Position numbers and translations under genes: made by a program. Source: Drancourtella massiliensis (GTDB taxonomy: Bacteria; Bacillota; Clostridia; Lachnospirales; Lachnospiraceae). Taken from it: a stretch of 56,485 nt of DNA. The DNA lies in NCBI RefSeq assembly GCF_016900655.1, contig NZ_JACJKH010000023.1:1-56485 (forward strand), in the 5' to 3' direction. Positions 16,065 through 23,912 of this stretch are shown one piece after another. The notes under the pieces are model-generated. The model was not told where the DNA came from. It searched no databases and saw nothing but the letters and a program-made list of their open reading frames with translations. How positions within the stretch are numbered: position 1 is the first letter of the stretch; every line of letters starts with the position of its first letter.

Positions 16065-17738
16065 ATGAATACATTAAAAATTGATTTAAAAAGAATTATT
16101 TTTATGTGCAAGAAGTACCTCTTGTTACTTTTGGCATGCATAATTATAGAAAGCATCATAACCTATATTCAACCGTTTTTAGTAACAAAAATTACAGATG
16201 ATGGAATTATTAAAGGTAATTTTACAGTACTATTGTATTCTGTTATTTTATTTTTATTAGCTAAAGTCATAGGTGCCGGAAGTGGGGTACTGCGGTCATA
16301 TGGATTTATGAAAATACATAACAAGATGTTTGCTTTATTAAATGAAAAAATGTTTCAAAAATTATATCGGTGCCCTATGAGTTTCTATAAAGACAAAAAT
16401 GGAATGGAGATTATCAATGCGCTACAGACAGATATACAATATCTGTCTGCGATTTTTGATGAAATAGCAGCAGTTTCTGTAGGGGCAGTATTTCAAGTAC
16501 TGGCAGGTGCGTTGGGTTTATCAGTTGTTAATAAAAATATGACAGTGCTTTTATTTGTAATGATTGGGGTCAAATATGGAATCGTCACTTTGTTTTCAAA
16601 AAGAAAAAGAGATATCCTAAGAGAAAACTTAATTGTAAATAATCAATTTATGTCTTGGTTAGAAGAACAAGTAAACGGAATGAGGGAAATGAAGTTATGG
16701 ACGTTATATAACTTTAAAAATAAAGAGCTAAGGAAGGTACGGAAGATTCTGCTTGATTCTTATCAAAAAAATGTTATGTGGGATCAAAAATATTCTTTCT
16801 GTGGAAATATTCTAGACGCACTTGTAATAGGAATAATTTACCTAGTGGGAGGATATTTCGTAATACAAAGACAAATGACAGCTGGGAGTCTGTTAGCATT
16901 TGTTACATATTGTGGAACTATCAATTCGTCTATTACATTATTGATTGATGTTAAGTATTATTTTGCGAAGATAAGACCTTCTGCGGATAGATTTTATACT
17001 TTTTTAAATAGAGAAGAAGAACCTGCGCTCTTTACAAAAAGCGTAAATAACTATATGGATGAACAAGGAAAAACACCAATAATTGAATTTAAAGATGTGA
17101 AATTTTCATATGATAGACAAAAAAAAGTTATAGATGGTATATCATTTCAGATTTATGAAGGCGAAAAAGTCGCAATTATTGGAAAAAACGGAGCGGGTAA
17201 AACAACAATTTTTAATTTGATTACAGGTATATGCCATCCGGATTCAGGAGTAATTAAAATAGAAGGTCAAGAAATCCAGAAAATTGGAGTAGAAACCATT
17301 AGAAATAATATTGCTGTAGTAAGCCAGAATCCTTTCTTTTATAATGCATCAGTTTGGGATAATATAGACTTAGGTAGAAAATATAGCAAAGAAGAGATTG
17401 TAAGGAGTTGCCGGAAAAGTGGTGCAGATGATTTTGTTTCTCAAATGAAGGAAGGATATGAAACCATCCTTGGAAACGGTGGACAGAAGTTGTCGGGAGG
17501 AGAAAGGCAGAAAATTGCTGTTTCAAGAGCATTATTAAAAAAAGCTAAGATTGTGCTTCTGGATGAGGCGACAACAGGATATGATATGGAGTCACGTAAA
17601 GTATCAATGAAAGAACTATTCCCAAATCAGACTGTAATTGTTGTAACACATCATCAAGAAGAATTGGAAGGTATGGACACGATATATAGACTGCATCAAG
17701 GAGAAATAGAAAAATTGAACAGAGGTGGGGGGAAATGA
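16065..17738 (+). CDS. ABC exporter, fused membrane and ATPase domains
   Basis: The 557-residue protein is a half-size exporter, presumably homodimeric in the membrane. Six helices fill about residues 15-320. The nucleotide-binding domain follows, with Walker A GKNGAGKTT (about residue 375), signature LSGGERQK, Walker B IVLLDEATTGYD and the switch histidine in VVTHHQEE. The substrate is unknown; peptide export is plausible given the Agr-like neighbours. The ribosome binding site AAGGAG is about 16 bases from the ATG, which is long, so translation may depend on the upstream hairpin or peptide frame. The stop overlaps the next gene by four bases (ATGA). AT-rich and codon-atypical compared with the core genes. 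Confidence 0.9.
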   Translation: MNTLKIDLKRIIFMCKKYLLLLLACIIIESIITYIQPFLVTKITDDGIIKGNFTVLLYSVILFLLAKVIGAGSGVLRSYGFMKIHNKMFALLNEKMFQKLYRCPMSFYKDKNGMEIINALQTDIQYLSAIFDEIAAVSVGAVFQVLAGALGLSVVNKNMTVLLFVMIGVKYGIVTLFSKRKRDILRENLIVNNQFMSWLEEQVNGMREMKLWTLYNFKNKELRKVRKILLDSYQKNVMWDQKYSFCGNILDALVIGIIYLVGGYFVIQRQMTAGSLLAFVTYCGTINSSITLLIDVKYYFAKIRPSADRFYTFLNREEEPALFTKSVNNYMDEQGKTPIIEFKDVKFSYDRQKKVIDGISFQIYEGEKVAIIGKNGAGKTTIFNLITGICHPDSGVIKIEGQEIQKIGVETIRNNIAVVSQNPFFYNASVWDNIDLGRKYSKEEIVRSCRKSGADDFVSQMKEGYETILGNGGQKLSGGERQKIAVSRALLKKAKIVLLDEATTGYDMESRKVSMKELFPNQTVIVVTHHQEELEGMDTIYRLHQGEIEKLNRGGGK

Positions 17739-20371
17739 CGTTTCAGAAAAAAGAGAAACTGATTAAGCATATACAGATCGCCAGTGGGATTCTTACAATT
17801 CCGCCATTGTTTTTCATGAAATTTCGTGCCCCTGGGGAATCGCTTTACTGGTCGGGAATGATTATCAGGATGTTTAATGAAGAAGAGTTTCATCCGGAAT
17901 ATATAATTTTCATATTGGTTTCTCTTTATGTGTTCGCATCGGTCATTCGAACAACTTTTATTTTGCGTGGGAAAAAACAAGAGTGGTTAGAATATCTTCC
18001 TGCGATCAGTATGGTTTTGTATGGAGGGCTTCTTGCAGTACTTACTAATACTATGGATCTTACACTTTATGTCAATTTTCCATTATATTATATGGCAATT
18101 TCGGCAGTGGAATTTGTGAGTGTGAAATATCTGGAACAGCAGGAAGAAATCAATGAACGGTATGAGACGCTTAAGGAGGATGAACGAAAAGAAAGAGCCC
18201 ATCGAAAGAAGGCAAATTATTTTCCGGGTAAATATCCAAAAGAATTTTATCAGGTTATTCGAAAGAATTTTCGTTATCGAGGAAAAAATCAGGTTATTTT
18301 TGTTATGGCAGCGATGCTGCTTGCAGCAATCTGTTACATTGTTTTTTCCATGTACCAAATGACAGATAAACTTTACGGAGGAAAGGAAGAGTCCGATTCT
18401 GCGTTGGCAAGTGTCATGTTTGGAGAGGGAATTCATGGACTTTTTCAGAGTCTGGCGTTGATCTTAGGAATTTTAAGCGTTTTGATGATGGTCATGGTCA
18501 TTTCCTGGTACATAAAGGAACAGAAGAAAGAATACCGGTTGATGGTTATTCTTGGTATCCGGAAAAATACAGCGTATCTTATTTTCCTTGTGGAATTTTT
18601 TATCAACATTCTAATTGCGGCAATGATTGGAATTCCTGCCGGAGCTGTGGGAGCGGTTCTCATGAGAAGGGCATTTACAAAGAACTTTCATGGAAACGTA
18701 GATCTGCCGGGAGTGGTAAGTGCTCCGCAGATTTTCTTTGGCTTTTTGGTTTACCTTGTACTGATGCTTTTGGCGCTGGGATTTAATCAGGAGAATTTCA
18801 TTGCACTTGGAAATTCGACTAATCTGACAGAAGAAAAGGCGAAGGAAAGAAGACCGAAAAGAAATCTGTTTTTACGTATCATGATTGGAATATTTCTCTA
18901 TGTGCTTGGAATGGCATGGTTTTCCATTCGGGGATGGGCGGAAATGAAAGTGGTTTACTGTCTTCCGGTACTGGGAATCCTCTGCTTATTGATGGGAGGA
19001 CTGGCGCTTTGGCTGCAAAAGCGAGAGCACAAGGCAGGATATTATCAGGGAATTTTCCGGTGGAATACATTTTATTACCGGTTCTGGAAAAATGTATGGC
19101 TGCTGTTCTATCTCTCTGTTGCTCAATTTTTGCTTCTGGCAGTATTTTCCCCAGCGTTTATCAGTTCTATGATGAAGCAAAATGTAGAAGGTATGTATCC
19201 ATATGACATTGTATGCATGGCGTATGAGGCGGATATCCCTGATCTGGAAAAGATTGCAGGGGAAGCAGGGGCAGATATTATCGAGTACCCGATGGTAAGA
19301 ATGACCTCTATTTATGGAAGTGATAAAATTCCTTCGTGGGCGGGAGGAATTCGACCGGTTCAATGGCCGCAGGGACAGCATATTGCAATTTCTGAAACAT
19401 CTTATAATCAGATGAGAGAGGTCATGGGAAAAGAGAGAAGAAATCTGGAGCTTTCAGGAGAGAAGATGCATGTGGTCTATCAGCAGGATCTTTCAGTCAA
19501 GACCAATACGATTGACTGGGATACTACACGGATTGAAAAACATCTGCGTTTTGGACAGCCGCTTCAATATTATAATACAGCTGATTATCGGAATATCTTT
19601 CCGGAGAGAAATATTGTTAGTGAAGAGAGGGATAGCCTGATTGGGATTTTTCAGCAGGGGAAGCAGGAAAACCTGATTGTCCTGTCTGATGAATATTTTG
19701 AAAAGGCATGGAATGAAATTTCTGCCTATAATCGAGAAAATTGGAATGTACGGGAATCTATTACAGATGAAGAGTGGAAGCTTTATACAGTATCTCATGC
19801 AGGAAATCTGACAGAAGGTCCGACAGTACTGCTTTGCATGAATATTCCGGATGGAAAAACAAAGCAGGTTACAGATCAGCTTGAGTATTTGAAAGAAAAG
19901 AATCGATTTGATCAACTTTGGGATCGTTCTATCCAACCATTTTATGAGAAGTCGCAAATGATTCAGAATACAGAGTCTGAAATCCTTCTTACCCGGACAG
20001 CGAATGGATTTATCCTGCTGATTCTGATGATCATGGCAGTTTTTCAGTATTTTCTGTTTGTCAAGGAGGAGGAAAACAACTGGAAATGGGATAATGATTT
20101 TTTGGAAAAACTGGGTATGAAGGAAAAGGACAGAATGAAGAAAGTTGTATTTCAACTCCGTTTCTTTATACTTTTTCCTGCAATTCAAGCACTAATCGGA
20201 GGCATTCTATTTACCGCCCTGACATTAAAGACAAGATTGTTTACTGGAACAGAAATTATGCAGTTCAGTGGCATCATGGGAACCGTCTATAGTTTGTATG
20301 TATTGATCTGGTTTGTGATGTATGAAATTATGAAATGTGACGTCAAAAAACGGTTGATGAAGAAAAGATAA
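17735..20371 (+). CDS. FtsX-like permease without a cognate BceA-type ATPase
   Basis: The 878-residue membrane protein has four N-terminal helices (about residues 20-150) and a charged linker. An FtsX-type core follows, with helices near residues 190-350 and 380-480, a large extracytoplasmic part (about residues 480-755), and a final helix group near 760-870. Permeases of this type normally work with a separate MacB/BceA ATPase in efflux or peptide resistance. Here the only ATPase is the fused exporter, whose gene overlaps this one by four bases. It is either an unusual pair or a permease borrowing an ATPase from elsewhere. GC content is higher than in the exporter gene, so the two may have different origins. 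Confidence 0.82.
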   Translation: MTFQKKEKLIKHIQIASGILTIPPLFFMKFRAPGESLYWSGMIIRMFNEEEFHPEYIIFILVSLYVFASVIRTTFILRGKKQEWLEYLPAISMVLYGGLLAVLTNTMDLTLYVNFPLYYMAISAVEFVSVKYLEQQEEINERYETLKEDERKERAHRKKANYFPGKYPKEFYQVIRKNFRYRGKNQVIFVMAAMLLAAICYIVFSMYQMTDKLYGGKEESDSALASVMFGEGIHGLFQSLALILGILSVLMMVMVISWYIKEQKKEYRLMVILGIRKNTAYLIFLVEFFINILIAAMIGIPAGAVGAVLMRRAFTKNFHGNVDLPGVVSAPQIFFGFLVYLVLMLLALGFNQENFIALGNSTNLTEEKAKERRPKRNLFLRIMIGIFLYVLGMAWFSIRGWAEMKVVYCLPVLGILCLLMGGLALWLQKREHKAGYYQGIFRWNTFYYRFWKNVWLLFYLSVAQFLLLAVFSPAFISSMMKQNVEGMYPYDIVCMAYEADIPDLEKIAGEAGADIIEYPMVRMTSIYGSDKIPSWAGGIRPVQWPQGQHIAISETSYNQMREVMGKERRNLELSGEKMHVVYQQDLSVKTNTIDWDTTRIEKHLRFGQPLQYYNTADYRNIFPERNIVSEERDSLIGIFQQGKQENLIVLSDEYFEKAWNEISAYNRENWNVRESITDEEWKLYTVSHAGNLTEGPTVLLCMNIPDGKTKQVTDQLEYLKEKNRFDQLWDRSIQPFYEKSQMIQNTESEILLTRTANGFILLILMIMAVFQYFLFVKEEENNWKWDNDFLEKLGMKEKDRMKKVVFQLRFFILFPAIQALIGGILFTALTLKTRLFTGTEIMQFSGIMGTVYSLYVLIWFVMYEIMKCDVKKRLMKKR

Positions 20372-20448
20372 AAAATGTCTTTTGACAATAAAATGGTTGA
20401 AAAGATTGTTCTTATTTGTAAAAATATTTTAGTCCTAGCTTGACACCA

Positions 20449-20745
20449 GCCAACTTTCTCGGCCTCGGATGGGCCGCGACCCCCGCAGGCCTGAAAGCCA
20501 TGGAGGAGCTTGGAAAACTGAATCATGGAAGTACATCGGCCAGCAACGCCATGTGCAACTTCCTCATTCTGAATATCTCGTCCCTTCAGCTGATCCCGGT
20601 CAATGTTATTGCCTTCCGCAGCCAGTACGGCAGTGTGGAGCCTACGGCGATTGTGGGAGCAGGGATTGTAGCGACGACGATCAGCACAGTAACGGCGATT
20701 ATATTCTGTAAGATGATGGATCGTAAAAAGACCCGGAGAGCGTGA
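20449..20745 (+). pseudogene. spmA 3' fragment, copy 2 (repeat 20449-20764)
   Basis: The 98 sense codons plus stop match the C-terminal half of SpmA, in frame to the stop, and the terminator is included. Against copy 1 I count 30 base changes in the coding part. They alter only five residues (A-V, A-T, G-A, V-I, V-M near the C-terminus). This is the pattern of a gene that diverged under selection, not of a decaying duplicate. The left edge is sharp at 20449, 78 bases after the permease stop. There is no plausible start codon with a ribosome binding site, so it is probably untranslated. Confidence 0.93.
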
Positions 20746-20764
20746 AGCTCTCCGGGATTTTTTT
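20732..20764 (+). terminator. Terminator carried with spmA fragment copy 2
   Basis: CCCGGAGAG (20732-20740) pairs with CTCTCCGGG (20748-20756), followed by T7. It is the spmA hairpin and would end transcripts coming from the exporter/permease operon. Confidence 0.92.
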
Positions 20765-20790
20765 GTGGACTGGTTAGAAATGAGGATTTG

Positions 20791-20799
20791 TGGTATAAT
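20791..20799 (+). promoter_or_regulatory. Extended -10 promoter of the HTH/nuclease module
   Basis: TGGTATAAT (20791-20799) is an extended -10 element. The -35 region (about 20771-20776, TGGTTA) is poor. It lies 48 bases before the start of the small HTH gene. Confidence 0.6.
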
Positions 20800-20846
20800 A
20801 AATTGAGTTATAAGTCAAATAATTGAGAAGAACAATGGAGAAAAAT

Positions 20847-21062
20847 ATGTTAAAGAACAATATCGAAATGGATATAAAGATGAGATGTATCGAGAAATCT
20901 ACTACGCAGGCAAAGATTGCAGAGAATATCGGAACATCACCGTCATATGTGAATAAGATTATCCGCAGTAAAGAGCAGATCATGAATAAGACGTTTCTTG
21001 CTATGATGGAGGATCTTGGCTTTGACGTTGAACTGAATTATGTGGAGAGAAAGGAATCGTGA
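20847..21062 (+). CDS. Small helix-turn-helix protein
   Basis: The 71-residue protein is almost entirely one Cro/CI-type helix-turn-helix, visible in QAKIAENIGTSPSYVNKII near residues 20-40. A short tail, GFDVELNYVER, resembles that of small XRE regulators linked to toxin-antitoxin or defence genes. Upstream in-frame starts exist at 20823 and 20835. ATG 20847 is preferred because GGAG lies six bases before it. The DUF1016 nuclease gene follows after 43 bases. The gene is probably the repressor of that pair; the dyad at 21067-21089 between them is a candidate operator. Confidence 0.8.
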   Translation: MLKNNIEMDIKMRCIEKSTTQAKIAENIGTSPSYVNKIIRSKEQIMNKTFLAMMEDLGFDVELNYVERKES

Positions 21063-21066
21063 TTTA

Positions 21067-21399
21067 TGTCAACAGTGTTGTCACAAATTTGAAAGGCGGG
21101 AAAATATGAGTAATGAGATTACAGTCGCAGGCAGCCTTATTCAGATTATCAGCCAGTCAAGACAAAATGCATTGAAAAAGGTTAATGAAGAATTGATTAA
21201 TATGTATTGGAAGATTGGAGAACATCTGAGCACAGAATCCGAGAAGGCTTCGTTTGGCGATGCCTATATCGATACTGTGGCGGAAGAAATACAGAATGCT
21301 TTTCCTGGCATAAAGGGGTTCAACAGACGTGGCTTATATCGGATGAAGAAATTTTATGAAACCTATAAGGACGATGAATTTGTGACAACACTGTTGACA
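21067..21399. repeat. Perfect 23-bp inverted repeat around the nuclease start
   Basis: The left arm, TGTCAACAGTGTTGTCACAA plus ATT, covers 21067-21089, just upstream of the nuclease start codon. The right arm at 21377-21399 is its exact reverse complement and lies inside the coding sequence (codons for DEFVTTLLTQ). Each arm is itself a near-palindrome, TGTCAACA-G-TGTTGTCA. The arms could be two operators for the HTH protein, or the ends of an invertible or foldback segment. Confidence 0.9.
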
Positions 21400-22098
21400 C
21401 AAATAAGCTGGTCAAATCATTTGGCTATTATTTCAAAAGCGAAAACAGTGGAAGAACGCCATTTTTATTTAGCCTTGTGTGTAAAAGAGAATTATTCAGC
21501 AAGAGAACTTTCACGTCAGATTGATAGCGGATACTATGAGAGATACATGCTGTCTCAGGAAAAGCTGTTGCCTGAACCGATAAAAGAGTTGAAGGAAAAT
21601 CCGTTCCTGGATTCTTATGTAATAGAGTTTCTGGATCTTCCATCAAATTTTAAGGAAGCTGATCTGAGAAAGGGTCTTATCAGCAATATGAGGGACTTCA
21701 TTTTGGAGGTTGGCAGAGACTTTACTTTTATAGATGATGAGGTCAGGGTGCAAGTGGGAGGAGAGGATTACAAAATTGATCTTTTATTCTTTCATCGCGG
21801 CTTACAGTGCTTAGTGGCTTTTGAACTAAAGATTGGCAGATTTAAGCCAGAATATATTTCCAAGATGGATTTCTATTTGGAGGCGCTTGATCGGCAGAAA
21901 AAAAAGAAACATGAGAATCCAAGTGTGGGGATGATCCTTTGTGCATCAAAGGATGATGAAGTAGTTGAGTATGCAATGAGCAGAACATTATCTCCGATGA
22001 TGGTCGCAGAATACCAGCTACAGTTGCCTGATAAGAGTGTGTTACAGAAGAAATTACAGGAATTGATCAATATGCCTTTGATGGAGGGTGAAGATTAG
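21106..22098 (+). CDS. DUF1016 (YhcG-type) PD-(D/E)XK nuclease-domain protein
   Basis: The 330-residue protein has the DUF1016 N-terminal helical domain (residues 1-180), with a conserved-looking SWSNHLAI near 105. A C-terminal PD-(D/E)XK nuclease core follows, with Asp225 and Glu240-x-Lys242. Members are linked to restriction-modification loci and phage defence; here the only partner is the small HTH protein. The start has the ribosome binding site AAGGCGGG. The stop codon TAG (22096-22098) is the first triplet of the third spmA fragment, so the frame is closed by foreign sequence. The ending LQELINMPLMEGED still resembles a near full-length C-terminus. Confidence 0.88.
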   Translation: MSNEITVAGSLIQIISQSRQNALKKVNEELINMYWKIGEHLSTESEKASFGDAYIDTVAEEIQNAFPGIKGFNRRGLYRMKKFYETYKDDEFVTTLLTQISWSNHLAIISKAKTVEERHFYLALCVKENYSARELSRQIDSGYYERYMLSQEKLLPEPIKELKENPFLDSYVIEFLDLPSNFKEADLRKGLISNMRDFILEVGRDFTFIDDEVRVQVGGEDYKIDLLFFHRGLQCLVAFELKIGRFKPEYISKMDFYLEALDRQKKKKHENPSVGMILCASKDDEVVEYAMSRTLSPMMVAEYQLQLPDKSVLQKKLQELINMPLMEGED

Positions 22099-22191
22099 CG
22101 ACGACGATCAGTACAGTAACGGCGATTATATTCTGTAAGATGATGGATCGGAAAAAGACCCGGAGAGTGTGAAGCTCTCCGGGATTTTTTT
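22096..22191 (+). repeat. spmA 3'-end direct repeat, copy 3
   Basis: These 96 bases match the last 25 codons of spmA and its terminator. They differ from copy 2 at only three positions but clearly more from copy 1, so copies 2 and 3 share a recent source. The coding remnant runs from 22098 to the TGA at 22170-22172. The terminator hairpin lies at 22159-22183 with T7 after it. Confidence 0.92.
22159..22191 (+). terminator. Terminator carried with spmA fragment copy 3
   Basis: CCCGGAGAG (22159-22167) pairs with CTCTCCGGG (22175-22183), followed by T7. It serves as the terminator of the HTH/nuclease pair. Confidence 0.9.
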
Positions 22192-22240
22192 GCTGTAAGT
22201 AACATTTGCGCAAAGAATCGTGACGTTTACGCAAGTGATA

Positions 22241-22269
22241 TTGAGTTTGTCAGGTTAATAGAGTATAAT
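22241..22269 (+). promoter_or_regulatory. Promoter upstream of the binding-protein gene
   Basis: TTGAGT (22241-22246) and TATAAT (22264-22269) are separated by 17 bases. TTGCG at about 22206 and CGCAA at about 22230 form a weak inverted pair just upstream. The transcript would include the small frame at 22348 and the lipoprotein gene at 22584. Apart from these features I see nothing in the 390-base gap between 22192 and 22583. Confidence 0.65.
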
Positions 22270-22347
22270 TTGAAATGACAGAAAACAATAAAGAAAAATA
22301 TAAAATAAATGAGAATTAAGAAATAAATACATAATAGATTGATAAAA

Positions 22348-22491
22348 ATGATATGGCAGAGAAAAAAGGATTTGTTAGTTGAAGGCGCAACCCTGTATCG
22401 AAATGCAGATTATGAGGTTTATATAAGACAACCAGAAGAAACTCTAGTCTATGCAGATGTTTTAGGCGGCATATACTTATCTGCTGGATGA
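22348..22491 (+). CDS. Possible 47-residue protein, unknown
   Basis: An ATG at 22348 opens a 47-codon frame ending in TGA at 22489-22491. The sequence has a strand-rich look (LVEGATLYRNADYEVYI near the middle) and no membrane segment. No convincing ribosome binding site precedes it. It could be the remnant of a longer gene, as decayed genes are common nearby. Not recognised. Confidence 0.3.
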   Translation: MIWQRKKDLLVEGATLYRNADYEVYIRQPEETLVYADVLGGIYLSAG

Positions 22492-22583
22492 TACATTTTG
22501 CTATAAGCTTTCAGAACTAGACAATAAAAATTTTTGAGCTTACTATCGAAAACAATGAAATTAACAAGAGGAGGTGCATCATT

Positions 22584-23831
22584 ATGAAAAATATGGCGAG
22601 AAGAATCATTGCTTTGGGATGTGTTGGAATACTTTTTACAGGAATGAGCGGATGTGAGAAGCAAAATGGAAAAGAAAATGAAACTGTACTGACAGTGATC
22701 ACGGACCCATCAATTCAGAAAGAAGTAAGCAGTGTAGCTGATTTTATGATGAAAACAGAAGACATTGAGATAAATGTAAAGGTACTTCCTACTGAGGAAA
22801 ATGGACGGGATGCAGAGATTCAGAAGCTTCAGACACAAATTATGGCGGGAAAAGGAGCAGATGTATATTTGCTGGATACGAATCCAGATGCTGCAGAGGT
22901 GAAAACGGAGTTATTTGCAAATCCATATCAAACGATGCAAAGCGGAGCATTAGCATCATTAGATGAATATATGAAAACAGATTCTTATTGGAATGATACG
23001 ACCTATAATAAGAAGATTTTAAATGCAGGACAATATGACGGAAAGCAATATATTATTCCGCTCTCCTGTTATTACTATGTACTATCAGGATCTAATGACA
23101 TTGAGAAGGTGACAGAGGAGACTCTGGGGGAATGGTTGGAACAGGCGGAAAAAGAGGATGGCTCTGGATTGAAAGAGGCAATCGATGGGAGTTTATATTT
23201 GACAGCTGGAAGATGGTATCAGCCGGCAGCAGATTATGAAACACAACAAGTTTTGTTTGATAAAGAGAAATGGACAGCATTTGCAGAATCTTTCTTGTCA
23301 CTTCAACAGGAATGGTTGGTAGATATGGTAGATAACATAGAAGAACAGTATCAAATACAGCCTATCGGTTCGTTGACAGGGGGAGAAGAGGTTTACGTTA
23401 AGACCATTCCGGAATTGGAAGGAAGAAAAATGGCATCCGTTATGACTTATGGGGCAGTTGGAATGTCCAGCGATCATAAAGAAAAAGCATATGAATTTTT
23501 AATGCTGTTTTTAAATGATAAGATGCAGGAAAAAGAGGATGGTATTGAGAACATAGGGCAGGTTTTTAGCACCACCGATGGAATCGCGGTAGAGAAAAGT
23601 GAGATCAGGAATTGGTTATACGACTGTTCAGATGTAACAATTTCAGCAGTAGAAGAAAGTTTTGAGGAATTGGATGGAGCATATTTTATAACGGATGTTG
23701 AAAAGACTCTGACATCGGACATCCAGAAGGTTGTAGAATGGGGAGTAGAACCGGAAAATGGATGGGAAAAATTCGTGTCAGATTTGGCAGACAGAGTGTG
23801 GAAACAATACGAGATGCAGGTGAAAGAGTAG
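22584..23831 (+). CDS. Extracellular solute-binding lipoprotein (orphan)
   Basis: The 415-residue protein has a lipoprotein signal ending at about residue 24 in GMSGC. The mature part resembles family 1 extracellular sugar-binding proteins of ABC importers: GKGADVYLLD near residue 90, a hinge region with DGKQYIIPLS near 155, and a late segment SDHKEKAYEFLMLFL near 295. No permease genes adjoin it, so it is an orphan binding protein or a sensor component. The ribosome binding site AGGAGGTG is strong. The ligand is not predictable. Confidence 0.82.
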   Translation: MKNMARRIIALGCVGILFTGMSGCEKQNGKENETVLTVITDPSIQKEVSSVADFMMKTEDIEINVKVLPTEENGRDAEIQKLQTQIMAGKGADVYLLDTNPDAAEVKTELFANPYQTMQSGALASLDEYMKTDSYWNDTTYNKKILNAGQYDGKQYIIPLSCYYYVLSGSNDIEKVTEETLGEWLEQAEKEDGSGLKEAIDGSLYLTAGRWYQPAADYETQQVLFDKEKWTAFAESFLSLQQEWLVDMVDNIEEQYQIQPIGSLTGGEEVYVKTIPELEGRKMASVMTYGAVGMSSDHKEKAYEFLMLFLNDKMQEKEDGIENIGQVFSTTDGIAVEKSEIRNWLYDCSDVTISAVEESFEELDGAYFITDVEKTLTSDIQKVVEWGVEPENGWEKFVSDLADRVWKQYEMQVKE

Positions 23832-23912
23832 CTGCGAGGTTCCGAATATTCTGGTAAAAACAGGAGTTGGAGAAGGACATATTATTTTGTTTTTTAGAAG
23901 TAAATTTATTTT

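Noticed and set aside
13197-22095. Search for an integrase, transposase or relaxase that would mobilise the cargo modules
   Set aside because: None of the encoded proteins between the spmA copies matches such a family, so no mobile element type is called.
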